A stretch of 64,000 bases of DNA. Origin: Isoptericola halalbus (GTDB lineage: Bacteria; Actinomycetota; Actinomycetes; Actinomycetales; Cellulomonadaceae). A program made the translations under genes and the position numbers. Within the stretch, counting starts at the first letter, position 1; each line of letters starts with the position of its first letter. The notes below the pieces were generated by a model. It searched no databases, was not told the DNA's origin, and worked only from the letters and a program-made list of their open reading frames with translations. Shown piece by piece: positions 8,862-19,100 of this stretch. The stretch lies in assembly GCA_009663185.1 (NCBI GenBank), contig VJZX01000004.1, positions 61,544-125,543 on the forward strand. The letters are read 5' to 3'.

Positions 8862-8926
8862 GCAACGAGCGTGCTGGCTGTTTCCTCAAACGGTCCGTTT
8901 GGGGGAACGATCAGCACGCTCGTTGC
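8862..8926. repeat. Dispersed palindromic repeat, copy B
   Basis: 65 bp. GCAACGAGCGTGCTG at 8862-8876 pairs perfectly with 8912-8926, and the inner arms around TCAAACGG/CCGTTTG also pair. It lies between the convergent purU and lone-ATPase genes, four bases from the latter's stop, and can act as a two-way terminator. Same length and outer arm as copy A. Confidence 0.88.
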
Positions 8927-8930
8927 AGAA

Positions 8931-9680
8931 CTAGAGGGAGGGCGAGCCGGCTCCCGTGATCGCGGCGAGGATGGCCTCGTGGCTGGCGTCCCCGGGGAAC
9001 GAGCCGTTGTTGCGCCCGTGGCGCAGCACCTCGATGCGGTCGGACACCGCGCGCACGTCGTTCAGGTTGTGGCTGATGAGGATCACGCCGAGGCCGAGCT
9101 CGCGCAGCCGCTCGATGTGCGTGAGCACCTCGGCGGTCTGCGCCACCGACAGAGCCGCGGTCGGCTCGTCGAGGACCACGATGCGCGGGTTGCCGATGAG
9201 CGTGCGGGCGATCGCCACGGCCTGGCGCTGGCCGCCGGAGAGGTTGCGCAGCGGGGTGCGCACCGACGGGATCCGCACGGTCAGGTGGCGCAGGAGGGCG
9301 CGCGTCTCGGTCTCCATCTCGCCGTCGTGCAGCATCCCGAGCCGACCGCGCACCTCCTGGCCGAGGAAGACGTTGGCCGTGACGTCGAGGTTCTCGCACA
9401 GCGCGAGATCCTGGAAGACGCTCGCCACGCCCATGCGGGTCGCCGCAGATGCCGAGGGGATCGTGACGGGTGCTCCGTCCAGCTCGATCAGGCCGGAGTC
9501 GGGCTGCAGGACCCCCGCGATCACCTTCGCGAGCGTCGACTTGCCCGCACCGTTGTCCCCGACGAGCGCGACCACCTGGTGCCCATGCACCTCGAGGTCG
9601 ACGCCCACCAGCGCCTCCACGGCGCCGAAGGACTTGCTGATCTGCCGCAGCGCGAGCAGCGGCGTCCGTCCGGGCGTCAC
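8931..9680 (-). CDS. Lone monosaccharide-transporter ATP-binding protein
   Basis: A 249-residue single-domain ATPase of the CUT2 sugar-importer class: Walker A GDNGAGKST, signature LSGGQRQAVAIAR, Walker [13 protein letters not shown] and H-loop LISHNL are all intact. Most CUT2 ATPases carry two domains; this one is like the single-domain FrcA type. The GTG at 9680 overlaps the ROK stop in GTGA and has AAGGGGAG upstream. No binding protein or permease is linked to it directly; the nearest permease is the GguB-type gene two genes upstream, whose operon already has a double-domain ATPase. It may serve another permease or the same one; undecided. Confidence 0.9.
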   Translation of the reverse strand: MTPGRTPLLALRQISKSFGAVEALVGVDLEVHGHQVVALVGDNGAGKSTLAKVIAGVLQPDSGLIELDGAPVTIPSASAATRMGVASVFQDLALCENLDVTANVFLGQEVRGRLGMLHDGEMETETRALLRHLTVRIPSVRTPLRNLSGGQRQAVAIARTLIGNPRIVVLDEPTAALSVAQTAEVLTHIERLRELGLGVILISHNLNDVRAVSDRIEVLRHGRNNGSFPGDASHEAILAAITGAGSPSL

Positions 9681-10858
9681 AGGCTCCCCTTCTGCGTGCC
9701 GTCCTCGGCGCTCTCGAAGACGTCGGTGGACTGGAGCGCAAGCACGATCGCGCCCATGAGCTCCGCGCGCGTCCCGAGCTCGGCGGGCACGACCTCGAGC
9801 GGCGTGGGCTGGTTGAGCAGAGTACGCCGCCGGACCGCCTCGCGCACCGGTCCCAGGAAAGTCTCGCCCGTCTCGGCGAGCTCTCCGCCGACGACGACGA
9901 CCTCCGGGCTCATGACCGTCGCGATGTTCGCGACGACGGCACCCACGACAGTACCGGCGTCCGACACGATCTCGCGGCACCCGGGGTCGTCGTCGTTGGC
10001 GAGCGAGACGAGGTCGCGCAACGTCAGGTTGCCGTGGCTCGTCCGCAGCGGCTCGAGGAGAGCAGGGATCCCGACGACGGTGTCGAGGCACCCGCGGCTG
10101 CCGCAGGCGCAGATCCGCCCGGCCGGGTCGACCTGGACGTGGCCGATCTCCCCCGCCGCGCCGCCGAGGCCGCGGTGCAGCCGGCCGCCGATCACGACGC
10201 CGGCCCCGACGCCGTGCGACGCCCGCACGTACAGGGAGTTGTGGTAATCGCGCGCGGCGCCGACCGTGCTCTCGGCGAGCGCGCCGAGATTGGCGTCGTT
10301 CTCGACGAACACGGGACGCGACAAGCGCTTCTCGAGGACCTGCGCGATCGGCACCCCGTCCCATCCCCGCAGGACGCCCCGCACCGAGATCAGGCCCGAC
10401 GACGCGTCCACGGGGGCGGGCAGCCCGAGCCCGATCGCGAGGAGCTCGTCGAGGTCGACGCCGACGCGCTCGAGCAGGTCGACGACGAGCAGCGCCGCCC
10501 GGTCGAGGCTCGTGTCGGGGCGGTGGTCGGCCGGCAGGGGCAGCGTCTGCTCGCCGACGACCTCGTGCGTGACGTCGGCGATCGCGACGCGCATCTGCCG
10601 GTACCCGACGACGACGCCCGCCACGAGCCCGACCCGGTGGGCGAGCGTCACGAGATGCGCTCGGCGGCCCGAGCGCACCGCGGGCCGCACCTCGACCATG
10701 CCCCCGGCGAGGAGCTCCTTGACGATCGTCGAGACCGTGGCCGGGGACAGGCCGGTGGCGCCGGTCAGCTCGACCTGCGTGAGGCCGCCGTGCCGCTTGA
10801 CGGCGTCGACCACCAGGGCCCGGTTCGCCTCACGCAGGGAGGACTGCGAACCAGCCAT
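9677..10858 (-). CDS. ROK-family transcriptional repressor
   Basis: Sugar-sensing regulator of 393 residues: N-terminal MarR-like winged HTH (TQVELTGATGLSPATVSTIV) fused to a ROK kinase-like domain with GLGLPAPVD, the glucose-binding motif region and the zinc motif ICACGSRGCLDTV (CxCGxxGC with upstream His in GHVQVD). The ATG at 10858 is preferred over one six codons upstream because it directly precedes the conserved SQSSLREANRALV segment. It lies after the ChvE/Ggu transporter operon and overlaps the lone ATPase gene. ROK proteins in this context normally repress pentose transporter genes and respond to xylose or glucose; the ligand here is inferred only. Confidence 0.93.
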   Translation of the reverse strand: MAGSQSSLREANRALVVDAVKRHGGLTQVELTGATGLSPATVSTIVKELLAGGMVEVRPAVRSGRRAHLVTLAHRVGLVAGVVVGYRQMRVAIADVTHEVVGEQTLPLPADHRPDTSLDRAALLVVDLLERVGVDLDELLAIGLGLPAPVDASSGLISVRGVLRGWDGVPIAQVLEKRLSRPVFVENDANLGALAESTVGAARDYHNSLYVRASHGVGAGVVIGGRLHRGLGGAAGEIGHVQVDPAGRICACGSRGCLDTVVGIPALLEPLRTSHGNLTLRDLVSLANDDDPGCREIVSDAGTVVGAVVANIATVMSPEVVVVGGELAETGETFLGPVREAVRRRTLLNQPTPLEVVPAELGTRAELMGAIVLALQSTDVFESAEDGTQKGSL

Positions 10859-10896
10859 GGGCAGCCGTCCTCTCACACAGGGATCGTAGGAACACA

Positions 10897-10934
10897 GACG
10901 CGCGGGCGGGCGGCAGTCCGCCCGCCCGCGCGTC
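10897..10934 (-). terminator. Strong GC hairpin after the permease gene
   Basis: Perfect 17-bp stem starting GACGCGCGGGCG (10897-10913 with 10918-10934) and a 4-base loop CAGT. It follows the permease stop at 10952 by 17 bases and precedes the ROK gene, so it likely ends the ChvE-GguA-GguB transcript. No T-run is present, as is usual for actinobacterial terminators. Confidence 0.75.
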
Positions 10935-10951
10935 GCGGTGCATCCCTCGGG

Positions 10952-12130
10952 TCAGCGCAGCGCGGCCGCGCGGCGCTTGTTGTAGATGTCGAACGCGACG
11001 GCGAGCAGGAGCACGAGGCCCTTGATCACCTGCTGGATCGACTGGGGCACGCCCATGAGCTGCATGCCGTTCGACATGACGGCCATGATCAGGCCACCGA
11101 TCATCGCGCCGCCGACGCGACCGACGCCGCCCGTGGTCGACGCACCGCCGATGAAGCAGGCCGCGATCGCGTCGAGCTCGAACATGTTGCCCGCACCCGG
11201 CTGGGCGCCGTTCATGCGCGACGAGAACACGATGCCGGCGACCGAGGCCAGGAAGCCCATGTTTACGAAGATCCAGAAGTTGACCCGCCGGACCTTGACG
11301 CCGGAGAGCTCGGCCGCGTGCTTGTTGCCGCCCACCGCGTAGACATGCCGGCCGAAGACCGACTTCTGCGTCACGAGCCCGTAGACGATCACGAGGACCG
11401 CAAGCAGGATGAGCACGTTGGGCAGGCCACGGCTCTGGGCGAGCTGGTAGCCGAACCACATGACCACCGCGGCGACGATCAGGATCTTGAGCGCGAACAG
11501 CGGGAGCCCTTCGACCGTCTGCTGGTACGCGACCCGACCACGACGCGTGCGCCACTGGCTCACGGCGTAGCCGACCACCGCGATCGCGAAGATCACGAGC
11601 GTGAAGACGTCGAAGCCCATGCCGCCGAGCAGACCGTTCTGGAACCCGTTGGCGATGTCGTAGTACGTGCCGCCGAACGGCGACAGCGAGACGTTGTCGA
11701 GCACCCGGTAGGTCAGGCCGCGGAACAGCAGCATGCCGGCCAGGGTCACGATGAAGCCGGGGATGCCGACGAATGCGACCCAGAAGCCCTGCCAGGCTCC
11801 GACCAGAAGACCGACGACCAGCGCGGCGAGCGCGCCCACGTACCAGGGCATGCCCTCGCGGATCACGACGACGGCGCTCACGGCTCCGGTGAGGGCCACG
11901 ACCGACCCGACCGACAGGTCGATCTGCCCCGCGACGATGATCATCACCATCCCGATCGCGAGGATCAGGATGTAGGAGTACTGCAGGACGATGTTCGTGA
12001 GGTTGTTCGGGCTGAGGAAGAACGGGTTGAGCGCGGCGAACAGGGCGACGATCGCGACGAACGCGACGAAGATCCCGCTCTCGCGCATGTGCCGGGTGAC
12101 GAGCTCCCGGGCTCCGGCGATGACGTTCAT
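10952..12130 (-). CDS. Multiple-sugar ABC transporter permease, GguB/XylH type
   Basis: Membrane channel subunit of a CUT2 importer, 392 residues with about ten hydrophobic segments. Family signatures include [42 protein letters not shown] and [29 protein letters not shown], the conserved BPD_transp_2 loop. The ATG at 12130 overlaps the ATPase stop by four bases (ATGA), so the two subunits are translationally coupled. A strong hairpin follows the stop. It belongs with the ChvE-like binding protein two genes upstream. Confidence 0.95.
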   Translation of the reverse strand: MNVIAGARELVTRHMRESGIFVAFVAIVALFAALNPFFLSPNNLTNIVLQYSYILILAIGMVMIIVAGQIDLSVGSVVALTGAVSAVVVIREGMPWYVGALAALVVGLLVGAWQGFWVAFVGIPGFIVTLAGMLLFRGLTYRVLDNVSLSPFGGTYYDIANGFQNGLLGGMGFDVFTLVIFAIAVVGYAVSQWRTRRGRVAYQQTVEGLPLFALKILIVAAVVMWFGYQLAQSRGLPNVLILLAVLVIVYGLVTQKSVFGRHVYAVGGNKHAAELSGVKVRRVNFWIFVNMGFLASVAGIVFSSRMNGAQPGAGNMFELDAIAACFIGGASTTGGVGRVGGAMIGGLIMAVMSNGMQLMGVPQSIQQVIKGLVLLLAVAFDIYNKRRAAALR

Positions 12131-13686
12131 GAGACGTAGTCCTTCGTGGGCAGGGGTTGGTCGCGCTCGATCGTCATGAGCTCCATCAGGCGCTCCTGCG
12201 TCGCCTCGGCGACGGGGAGCTCACCGGTGATGCGGCCGAACGCGAGCGTGTAGACGCGGTCGCAGATGCCGAGCAGCTCGGGCAGCTCGGAGGAGATGAC
12301 CACGACCGCCTTCCCGGCCGCGACCATCTTGTTGACGATCGTGTAGATCTCGTACTTGGCACCGACGTCGATGCCTCGGGTCGGCTCGTCGAGGATCAGC
12401 ACGTCAGGGTCGGTGTAGAGCCACTTGGACAGCACGACCTTCTGCTGGTTGCCACCCGAGAGCTTGCCGACCGTCGCCAGGACCGTGGGCGTCTTGATGT
12501 TGAGGCTCGCCCGGTACTCCTCGGCGACACGCAGCTCCTCGTTGCTGTTGACCCAGCCTCGGGGGGCGATGTTCTCCAGACCGGCGAGCGAGATGTTGCG
12601 ACAGACGTCGTCGATGAGGTTGAGGCCGTAGGCCTTGCGGTCCTCGGTCGCGTAGGCGATGCCGTGCTGGATCGCGTCCGCGACCGACGGCACCTTGATC
12701 TCCCTGCCGTCCTTGTACAGACGGCCCGAGATGTTGCGGCCGTACGAGCGGCCGAAGACGCTCCTCGCGAGCTCGGTGCGGCCGGCGCCCATGAGGCCGG
12801 CGATGCCGACGACCTCACCCGCGCGGACGTTGAACGAGGCGTCGTCGATCACCTTGCGGCCCGGCTGGGTCGGGTGGAACACGGTCCAGTTCTCGACCCG
12901 GAGCACCTCGTTGCCCACGACGCTCGTGCGCTCGGGGTAACGGTGCTCGAGGTCGCGGCCGACCATGCCGCGGATGATCCGGTCCTGCGTCGAGGACGGG
13001 TCGGACATGTCGATCGTCTCGATCGTCCTGCCGTCCCGGATGATCGTGGTCCGGTCGGCGATCTCGGCGATCTCGTTGAGCTTGTGCGAGATGATGATGC
13101 AGGTGATGCCGTGCGCCTTGAGCTGACGCAGCAGCTCGAGCAGGTGCTCGGAGTCGTTGTCGTTGAGCGCGGCCGTGGGCTCGTCGAGGATGAGCAGCCG
13201 CACCTCCTTCGACAGCGCCTTGGCGATCTCGATGAGCTGCTGCTTGCCGACGCCGAGCGTGCCGACGGTGGACACGGGCTGCTCGTCGAGGCCGACGCGG
13301 GCGAGGAGCTTCGCTGCCTCCGCGTTCGCGCGGTTCCAGTCGATGAGCCCGCCGCGGCCGCGCAGCTCGTTGCCGAGGAAGATGTTCTCGGCGACCGACA
13401 GATACGGCACCAGGGCGAGCTCCTGGTGGATGATGACGATGCCCTCGGCCTCGGAGTCGTTGATCGACCCGAACTCGGCGGTCTTGCCGTCGAAGACGAT
13501 CTCACCGCCGTAGGTGCCGTGCGGGTACACGCCCGAGAGCACCTTCATCAGCGTCGACTTGCCGGCGCCGTTCTCGCCGCAGATGGCATGGATCTCGCCC
13601 TGCTCGACGGTCAGCGTGACGTCCGACAGCGCCTTGACGCCGGGGAACTCCTTGGTGATGGAGCGCATCTCCAGGATCGTGCTCAT
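12127..13686 (-). CDS. Multiple-sugar ABC transporter ATPase, GguA type (two domains)
   Basis: Energises the importer; 519 residues with two nucleotide-binding domains. Domain 1 has Walker [10 protein letters not shown], signature LGVGKQQL and Walker [12 protein letters not shown]. Domain 2 has the usual degenerate Walker A of this family ([10 protein letters not shown]), signature [15 protein letters not shown] and Walker [14 protein letters not shown]. The start at 13686 has GGAGGG upstream and gives [20 protein letters not shown], the standard N-terminus. It is preceded by the ChvE-like gene with a hairpin between them. Confidence 0.96.
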   Translation of the reverse strand: MSTILEMRSITKEFPGVKALSDVTLTVEQGEIHAICGENGAGKSTLMKVLSGVYPHGTYGGEIVFDGKTAEFGSINDSEAEGIVIIHQELALVPYLSVAENIFLGNELRGRGGLIDWNRANAEAAKLLARVGLDEQPVSTVGTLGVGKQQLIEIAKALSKEVRLLILDEPTAALNDNDSEHLLELLRQLKAHGITCIIISHKLNEIAEIADRTTIIRDGRTIETIDMSDPSSTQDRIIRGMVGRDLEHRYPERTSVVGNEVLRVENWTVFHPTQPGRKVIDDASFNVRAGEVVGIAGLMGAGRTELARSVFGRSYGRNISGRLYKDGREIKVPSVADAIQHGIAYATEDRKAYGLNLIDDVCRNISLAGLENIAPRGWVNSNEELRVAEEYRASLNIKTPTVLATVGKLSGGNQQKVVLSKWLYTDPDVLILDEPTRGIDVGAKYEIYTIVNKMVAAGKAVVVISSELPELLGICDRVYTLAFGRITGELPVAEATQERLMELMTIERDQPLPTKDYVS

Positions 13687-13747
13687 GCGCCCTCCCCTCC
13701 TTCGCGGGAATGCGGCCGCCGCGGCGTCAGCACCGTGACGGGCCTCG

Positions 13748-13796
13748 GGGCGGGCCCGCAGCCGGCGCCTCACGGCGCCAGGCGGCGGACCCGCCC
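13748..13796 (-). terminator. Intercistronic hairpin between chvE-like and gguA-like genes
   Basis: Inner stem GGCGCC/GGCGCC with loop TCAC (13764-13779) inside outer arms GGGCGGG (13748-13754) and CCCGCCC (13790-13796). Position directly after a binding-protein gene suggests mRNA stabilisation or partial termination, comparable to the hairpin at 520-559. Confidence 0.55.
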
Positions 13797-13811
13797 GGTT
13801 CGAGGATCAGA

Positions 13812-14966
13812 TCACTCGGCCTGGCCGGACTCGATCTCCTCCTGGGTCCAGTACTCGCTGTCGACCAGCAGCTCCTGGATGTTGTCGGCGTAGACGGTGT
13901 CGACGTCGAGCAGGTACGAGGGCACGACCTTCACACCGTTCTCGTACGTCGAGGTGTCGTTGGCGTCGGGCTTCTCACCCTCGAGGTAAGCCTCGGCCGC
14001 CACGACCGCCTGGTCGGCGAGCTTGCGCGTGTCCTTGAAGATCGTCGACTGCTGCACGCCGTCAGCGATGAGCTTGACCGAGGCGATCTCGGCGTCCTGA
14101 CCGGTGACGACCGGCAGGCCCTCCTCGATCGTCGGGCCCATGCCCACGCCCTGGAGGGCGGTGATGATGCCACGCGACAGGCCGTCGTACGGCGAGAGCA
14201 CGCCGTGCAGCTTCGTGCCGTCCGAGTAGGTCGACGTCAGCAGGTCCTCCATGCGCTTCTGCGCGGTCTCCTGCTGCCAGCGCAGGATCGCGGCCTGCTC
14301 GATGTCCGTCTGCTTGGACGGGACCTTGAGCGAGCCGTCGTCGAGGAACGGCTTGAGGGTGTCCATCGCGCCCTTCCAGAAGAAGTGCGCGTTGTTGTCG
14401 TCGAGCGAGCCGGCGAAGAGCTCGACGTTGAACGGGCCCTTCTCCCCGGTGGGCTCACCGGTCGCGTCGGTCAGGCCCAGGCCGTTCAGGAGCGCCGTCG
14501 CCTGCGCGACGCCGACCTGGTAGTTGTCGAACGTCACGTAGAAGTTGACGTTCTCGTTGTCGCGGATGAGGCGGTCGTAGGAGATGACCGGGATGTTCGC
14601 CGCGGCGGCGGCGTCCAGCTGGCTCGACAGGGCGGTGCCGTCGATCGCCGCGATGATGAGCACGTCGGCGCCGCCGGTGATCATCGAGTCGATCTGCTGG
14701 GTCTGCGTCGGGATGTCGTCGCCCGCGTACTGCAGGTCGACCGCGTAGCCCGCCGCCTCGAGGCCGTCCTTGACGGCGTTGCCGTCGGCGATCCACCGCT
14801 CGGAGGTCTCGGTCGGCATGGCGACGCCGATCTTGACGTCGTCGCCGCCGTCGCCGGCGGGTGCGTTCTCGTTCCCGGAGCCTGCACCCTCACCGGCACA
14901 GGCTGCCAGGGAGAGCGTCAGCGCCGCCCCAGCGGCGACCACGCCCATCTTCTTGCCGAGTCGCAT
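13812..14966 (-). CDS. ChvE-like multiple monosaccharide-binding lipoprotein
   Basis: Binding protein of the ChvE-GguAB class (L-arabinose, D-xylose, D-galactose and D-glucose in characterised members). 384 residues with signal peptide and lipobox LAAC, then a Gly/Asn/Asp linker and the periplasmic-binding-protein fold: KIGVAMPTETSERWIADG at the mature N-terminus, QTQQIDSMI, VISYDRLIRDN and PVVTGQDAEIASVKLIADG are ChvE signatures. AAGGAG precedes the ATG at 14966. It heads the operon binding protein-ATPase-permease. Two 19-bp direct repeats lie in the 270-bp upstream region. Confidence 0.95.
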   Translation of the reverse strand: MRLGKKMGVVAAGAALTLSLAACAGEGAGSGNENAPAGDGGDDVKIGVAMPTETSERWIADGNAVKDGLEAAGYAVDLQYAGDDIPTQTQQIDSMITGGADVLIIAAIDGTALSSQLDAAAAANIPVISYDRLIRDNENVNFYVTFDNYQVGVAQATALLNGLGLTDATGEPTGEKGPFNVELFAGSLDDNNAHFFWKGAMDTLKPFLDDGSLKVPSKQTDIEQAAILRWQQETAQKRMEDLLTSTYSDGTKLHGVLSPYDGLSRGIITALQGVGMGPTIEEGLPVVTGQDAEIASVKLIADGVQQSTIFKDTRKLADQAVVAAEAYLEGEKPDANDTSTYENGVKVVPSYLLDVDTVYADNIQELLVDSEYWTQEEIESGQAE

Positions 14967-15086
14967 CGTCGCGCTCCTTCTCGTCGTCGATGGTCCCGGC
15001 GGCGACCGTCGCCGCCGGCTGCCCGTGCGGGCTGACCTACGTCTCGCCGACCCGTTCCGGGGCCGACCCGGGTAACAGCGTGATGC

Positions 15087-15236
15087 GTTCGACCTTCGAA
15101 GTCAAAGCCTCACGAGAAACTGCGCCATAACGATCTGGTCACGGGCGACGGGAGGTGGGAGCGAATCCACTTCCTCCGCGAAAGTGGGCAAACCATTACA
15201 GAAGCGACGGATTAACTGTTCGGTTTCCGAAGTCAA
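15087..15236. promoter_or_regulatory. Regulatory region of the ChvE-like operon with direct repeats
   Basis: The 270 bp between 14967 and 15236 hold no gene. Two related 19-mers, GTTCGACCTTCGAAGTCAA (15087-15105) and GTTCGGTTTCCGAAGTCAA (15218-15236), match at 15 positions, and a palindrome CCACTT..AAGTGG spans 15167-15187. These are candidate operators for the downstream ROK repressor; the second repeat abuts the stop codon of the SRPBCC gene. Confidence 0.45.
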
Positions 15237-15680
15237 TCACCCGGCCGACGTCGCGTAACGCCCGAGCACAAGGTCCCAGCCGCCATCGTAGGAAGATCGT
15301 GCGGACACGCCGTCCGAGCGGCGGTCCCAGCCCGTGTGGACGAGCTCGACGACGGTGCCGTCACTGGCCGCGCGGAACGTCACCTCGACGAGCGTCGCCT
15401 CGCCCTCGGGCCTGCCCGGATGCCACGTGAACCGCAGACGCGCGGGCGGCTCCCACACCTCGACGGTGCCCCACACGCACGTCGAACCGTCGGCGAGCGT
15501 CTCCACGAGGTGGCCGCCGACGCCATGCTCGACGACGACGTCCCGGGAGCCGCCATGGCCGACGGAGTGCGTCTCGAGCGGCCACCAGGCCCCCATCCGG
15601 TCGGTGAAGAGCTCGAACGCGACGCGCGGCCCGGGGCGCACGGTCACGGTCTTGCGGAGCTCGGAGAGCTGTGCGGTCAT
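15237..15680 (-). CDS. SRPBCC/AHSA1-type protein paired with ArsR regulator
   Basis: 147-residue START/Bet v1-like protein of the SRPBCC superfamily. Its N-terminal half (VAFELFTDRMGAWWPLETHSVG) and the segment LRFTWHPGRPEGEATLVEVTF followed by VVELVHTGWDRR are typical of AHSA1 proteins encoded with ArsR-type regulators. Such proteins have a hydrophobic cavity; the ligand is unknown. The ATG at 15680 overlaps the ArsR stop in ATGA, so the pair is one translational unit. Confidence 0.87.
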   Translation of the reverse strand: MTAQLSELRKTVTVRPGPRVAFELFTDRMGAWWPLETHSVGHGGSRDVVVEHGVGGHLVETLADGSTCVWGTVEVWEPPARLRFTWHPGRPEGEATLVEVTFRAASDGTVVELVHTGWDRRSDGVSARSSYDGGWDLVLGRYATSAG

Positions 15681-16000
15681 GACGGTCCTCCTTCGGCCGG
15701 CCCGTTGCCGGCGTAGTCCTCGAACGCGCCGAGAACGTCTGTCCAGAAGCCGTCGAGCCACGCGCGCAGCGCGTCGAAGCCCGCCCGGTCGAGGCGGTAC
15801 ACGTTGCGCGTCCCGACGGCGTCGTAGGAGACGAGCCCGGCGTCCAGCAGTACCCGCAGGTGCTGCGACACGGCCGGCCGGCTCACAGGCAAACCCTCGG
15901 CCAGCAGCGCGACGGCCGCGGGCCCGCGCGCGAGGCGCTCGACGATCGCGCGGCGCGTGGGGTCGCCCAGCGCGTCGAGGGCCTCTTGGTAAGTTCCCAC
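15677..16000 (-). CDS. ArsR-family winged-helix regulator
   Basis: A 107-residue repressor: EALDALGDPTRRAIVERLARGPAAV opens the winged-helix fold, recognition helix SRPAVSQHLRVLLDAGLV, wing VGTRNVYRLD. No cysteine pair for metal binding is present, in keeping with the ArsR/SRPBCC subgroup that is not metal-sensing. I use GTG at 16000: upstream, TAACTT lies seven bases before it, which fits a leaderless transcript, whereas the in-frame ATG at 16054 would place the promoter/operator palindrome within the coding region. No Shine-Dalgarno precedes the GTG. Confidence 0.85.
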   Translation of the reverse strand: MGTYQEALDALGDPTRRAIVERLARGPAAVALLAEGLPVSRPAVSQHLRVLLDAGLVSYDAVGTRNVYRLDRAGFDALRAWLDGFWTDVLGAFEDYAGNGPAEGGPS

Positions 16001-16005
16001 GAACG

Positions 16006-16021
16006 GTAAGTTACCACTTAC
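16006..16021. promoter_or_regulatory. Probable ArsR autoregulatory operator and -10 region
   Basis: GTAAGTTACCACTTAC has 6-bp inverted arms (GTAAGT/ACTTAC) and overlaps TAACTT on the ArsR strand, seven bases upstream of the GTG start. The arrangement suits repression of the gene pair by its own product. Confidence 0.6.
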
Positions 16022-16049
16022 GGATCCCCTCGACCAGGGCGCACGCGGT

Positions 16050-16110
16050 GGCATGATCTCTGGCCCGTTCTGGCTGCATCATCCGGACAGAACGGGCCAG
16101 AGATCATGCC
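16050..16110. terminator. Perfect 23-bp stem hairpin after the amylopullulanase gene
   Basis: Arms 16050-16072 and 16088-16110 are exact complements (starting GGCATGATCTCTGGCC) around a 15-base loop. It lies 20 bases after the amylopullulanase stop (leftward gene ends at 16130 reading right to left, next gene is ArsR), so it is placed to end that very long transcript or to insulate ArsR. The length and perfection exceed an ordinary terminator. Confidence 0.6.
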
Positions 16111-16129
16111 CCCAGCGTGAGAGGAGGTG

Positions 16130-19100
16130 TCAGCCCTGCGGGTCCACGAGCACCGCGACGGTCCGGGCCGGCACGGTCACCGCCCCGGCGGTCTCGTCCC
16201 ACGTCGTGCCGCGCACGACGTCGTCACCGCCGGTCTCCTGCACCAGCGAGAGCGCGTAGTCGCGCCCGGCCAGGCCCGGCAGCTCGACCGTCGCCGCCTC
16301 CGGGGAGGCGTTGAACACCGCGAGCACGCCGTCGAGCTCCGGGTCGGCGTCGGTCCCGCCGGCCGTGTCGTCGATCGACATCGTGATGATCCCCGGCACG
16401 GCGTCGGGCCCGGCCGCCGGGAACGACACCTTGTCCTGGATAAGGTCGGCCGAGCCGAGGCGGAACAGCCCCGTCGAGAACCGCAGCTCGAGCAGCTCGC
16501 GCGCCCGGTCGGACGCCGCGGAGATGTGCCCCGGCTTCGGCTTGAGGTCAGGGTTCGCCAGCAGGGGCTTCATGAGCGGCCACTTGTCCTCGTTGTCCGC
16601 GGCGAGCGGCAGACCGCGGCCGAAGCCGTTGTCCTGGCCTGACCAGTCGATCGCGTTGAACCAGTCGCCCGAGTCGTACGAGTTGCGGTCGAGCGACTTG
16701 GAACGCAGCAGGTCGGTACCGGCGTGCCAGAACGAGGGCGTCTGGGCCAGTGCCGTCGTCGCGAGCGAGACCGTGTTCATGCGCACGCGGTCGTCCATCG
16801 ACGTGCCCTCGGGCAGCTTGAGCGTGAGCAGGTCGAACAGCGTCTCGTTGTCGTGCGCGTCGACGTAGGTGACGACCTCCTCCGGAGAGTCGGCGTAGCC
16901 CGCCGGCGAGCCGCGGTAGTCCAGGTCCTCACCGCGCGTGACCGCGCCGTCGGAGGCGAGCAGCTCGAAGTCGCGCAGGTTGCCCGCGAGCCCGAGCCGC
17001 ACCAGGTCGCTCTGGTGCCGCAGGTCTGCGAGCTCGTCGTCGGACCCGTCGTTGACCGTGCCTCCCTGACCCGTGCGCGCCTCGCGCCCGTTCGGGTCGG
17101 TGAACAGGCCGGTGCCGAAGCCCTGCGTGAACGTCGACGCGCCGTCGACCGGTGATCCGCCGTGGACGGCGTCGCGGAGCCGGTCGCTGAACGTCCCGAT
17201 GCCCGTTCCGCCGAGCTGGCCCTGCGTGGCCTGGGTGAAGAGCGCGTTGTTCGCGACCTCGCCGAAGTTCCAGCCCTCGCCGTAGAGGTAGACCGCCGAG
17301 CCGTCGACGCCGTCCTCCTCGACGGTCAGCTCGTCGAGCGCCGCCCGCACGGCCTCCAGGCTGGCGCGCGAGTGGTGGCCCATGAGGTCGAACCGGAAGC
17401 CGTCGACCTTGTAGTCGCGGGCCCACGTGACCACCGAGTCGACCATGAGCTTCTCAGCCATGCCGTGCTCGGTCGCCACGTTCTGGCAGCACGTGCTCGT
17501 CTCGACCGCGCCCGTGGTCGGATTGAGGCGGTGGTAGTAGCCCGGCACGACCTTGTCGAGCACCGACTTGTCCGCCTGGCCGCTCGCCGCGGTGTGGTTG
17601 AAGACCTGGTCGAGCACCACCTGCAGGCCCGCGGAGTGCAGCGAGCCCACCATCGTGCGGAACTCGGCGACGCGGGCGCCGCCGTCGGCCCGGACCGCGT
17701 ACGAGCCCTCCGGCACCGAGAAGTGGAACGGGTCGTAGCCCCAGTTGAAGCCGTCGCGCTCCTTGACGGCCGTCACGGCCTCCTGCTGCTCGGTCGAGTC
17801 GGGCGCGAAGCCGGACAGGTCCCCCGTGGTCTCCTGGGCGTCGCGGTCCTCGGGGATCGTCGCGATGTCGAACGTCGGCAGCAGGTGCACCGTGGTCATG
17901 CCCGCCTCGGCGAGCTCGCGCAGGTGCGTCATCCCGTCCGAGCCCGACTCCGCGAATGCGCGGTACGTGCCGCGCACACTCTCCGGCACGGTCTCGTCCG
18001 AGATCGAGAAGTCGCGCACGTGCAGCTCGTAGATCGTCTGGTCTACGGGCCGCTCGACGACGGGCTGCGGCGTCGTGCGCCAGACCTTCGGCTGCCAGCG
18101 CCGGTCATTGAGCGAGAGGACGACCGAGTGCGTCGAGTCGAGCGTGAGGCCCACCGAGTACGGGTCGGTGACCACGTTGGTCTCGACCTTCCCGGTGCTC
18201 GGCACGTAGACCTGCACCGCGTACCGATAGCGGGCGCCGTCCCAGGCCAGGTCCTTCGCGGCACGCTTGCCGTCGAGGGTCCACGTGCCGTCGTCCTGGC
18301 GCGCGGCGTCGAACCGCTGCGGCTCGGCGCCGAGGTCGGTGCCTGCCGGCCACACCAGCACGTCGACGTCCTTCGCCGTCGGCGACCACAGGGCGAACGC
18401 CGCCCCCTTGCCGTTCGGCGCCGGCGTGACGCCGAGCGTCCGGTCCGCCGCCGCCTCGGCGTACAGGTCGTCGAGCACGCCCGGGACCTGGACGCCGGTC
18501 GCCGCGGTCAAGGTGTCGCCGTCGGAGCGCGTCACGAGCAGCTGCCCACTGAGCACCGACTCGACCTCGGCCCGGGCGAGCGGCTCGCCGTCCTCGCCCA
18601 GGGGCCTGAGCGGCGTGTGGTTCTCGAGCGCCGGGAAGTCCGCGGCGACGCCGTCCGGGACCTCGTCCGCGGCCGTGAGCGTGTACGACGCCGCCCCGTC
18701 GGGCAGGTCGCTCCCGTCCGGCCCGCGGACCTCGCCGCCCGCGACGGCGAGCCCACCCTCGGGCGCGGCCCACAGCCTCCAGGTGTCGCCGGACCCGAGC
18801 GAGCCCGGCCACAGCACCAGGCCCTTGCGGACCCAGTGTGCGGCCTGCTGTCCGGCGCCCGGCAGCGGCGGGTTAGCGACGCCGACCGTCAGCTCGTGCG
18901 TCGAGATGTCGTACGAGAACTCGACCGCCTCGCCGTCGCCGACGCTGAACGAGTAGTTCGCGCCGTCGCGCGCCCCACCCACGCCGTAGTTCTCGGCCCA
19001 GCTCATCCCGTGTGCGACCTTGAGCTCGTAGGCGCCGGCCGCGAGGTCGTCGGTCGACCACGTGTAGACGCCGTCGCCGTCGGGGTCCTTGGCCCACGCA

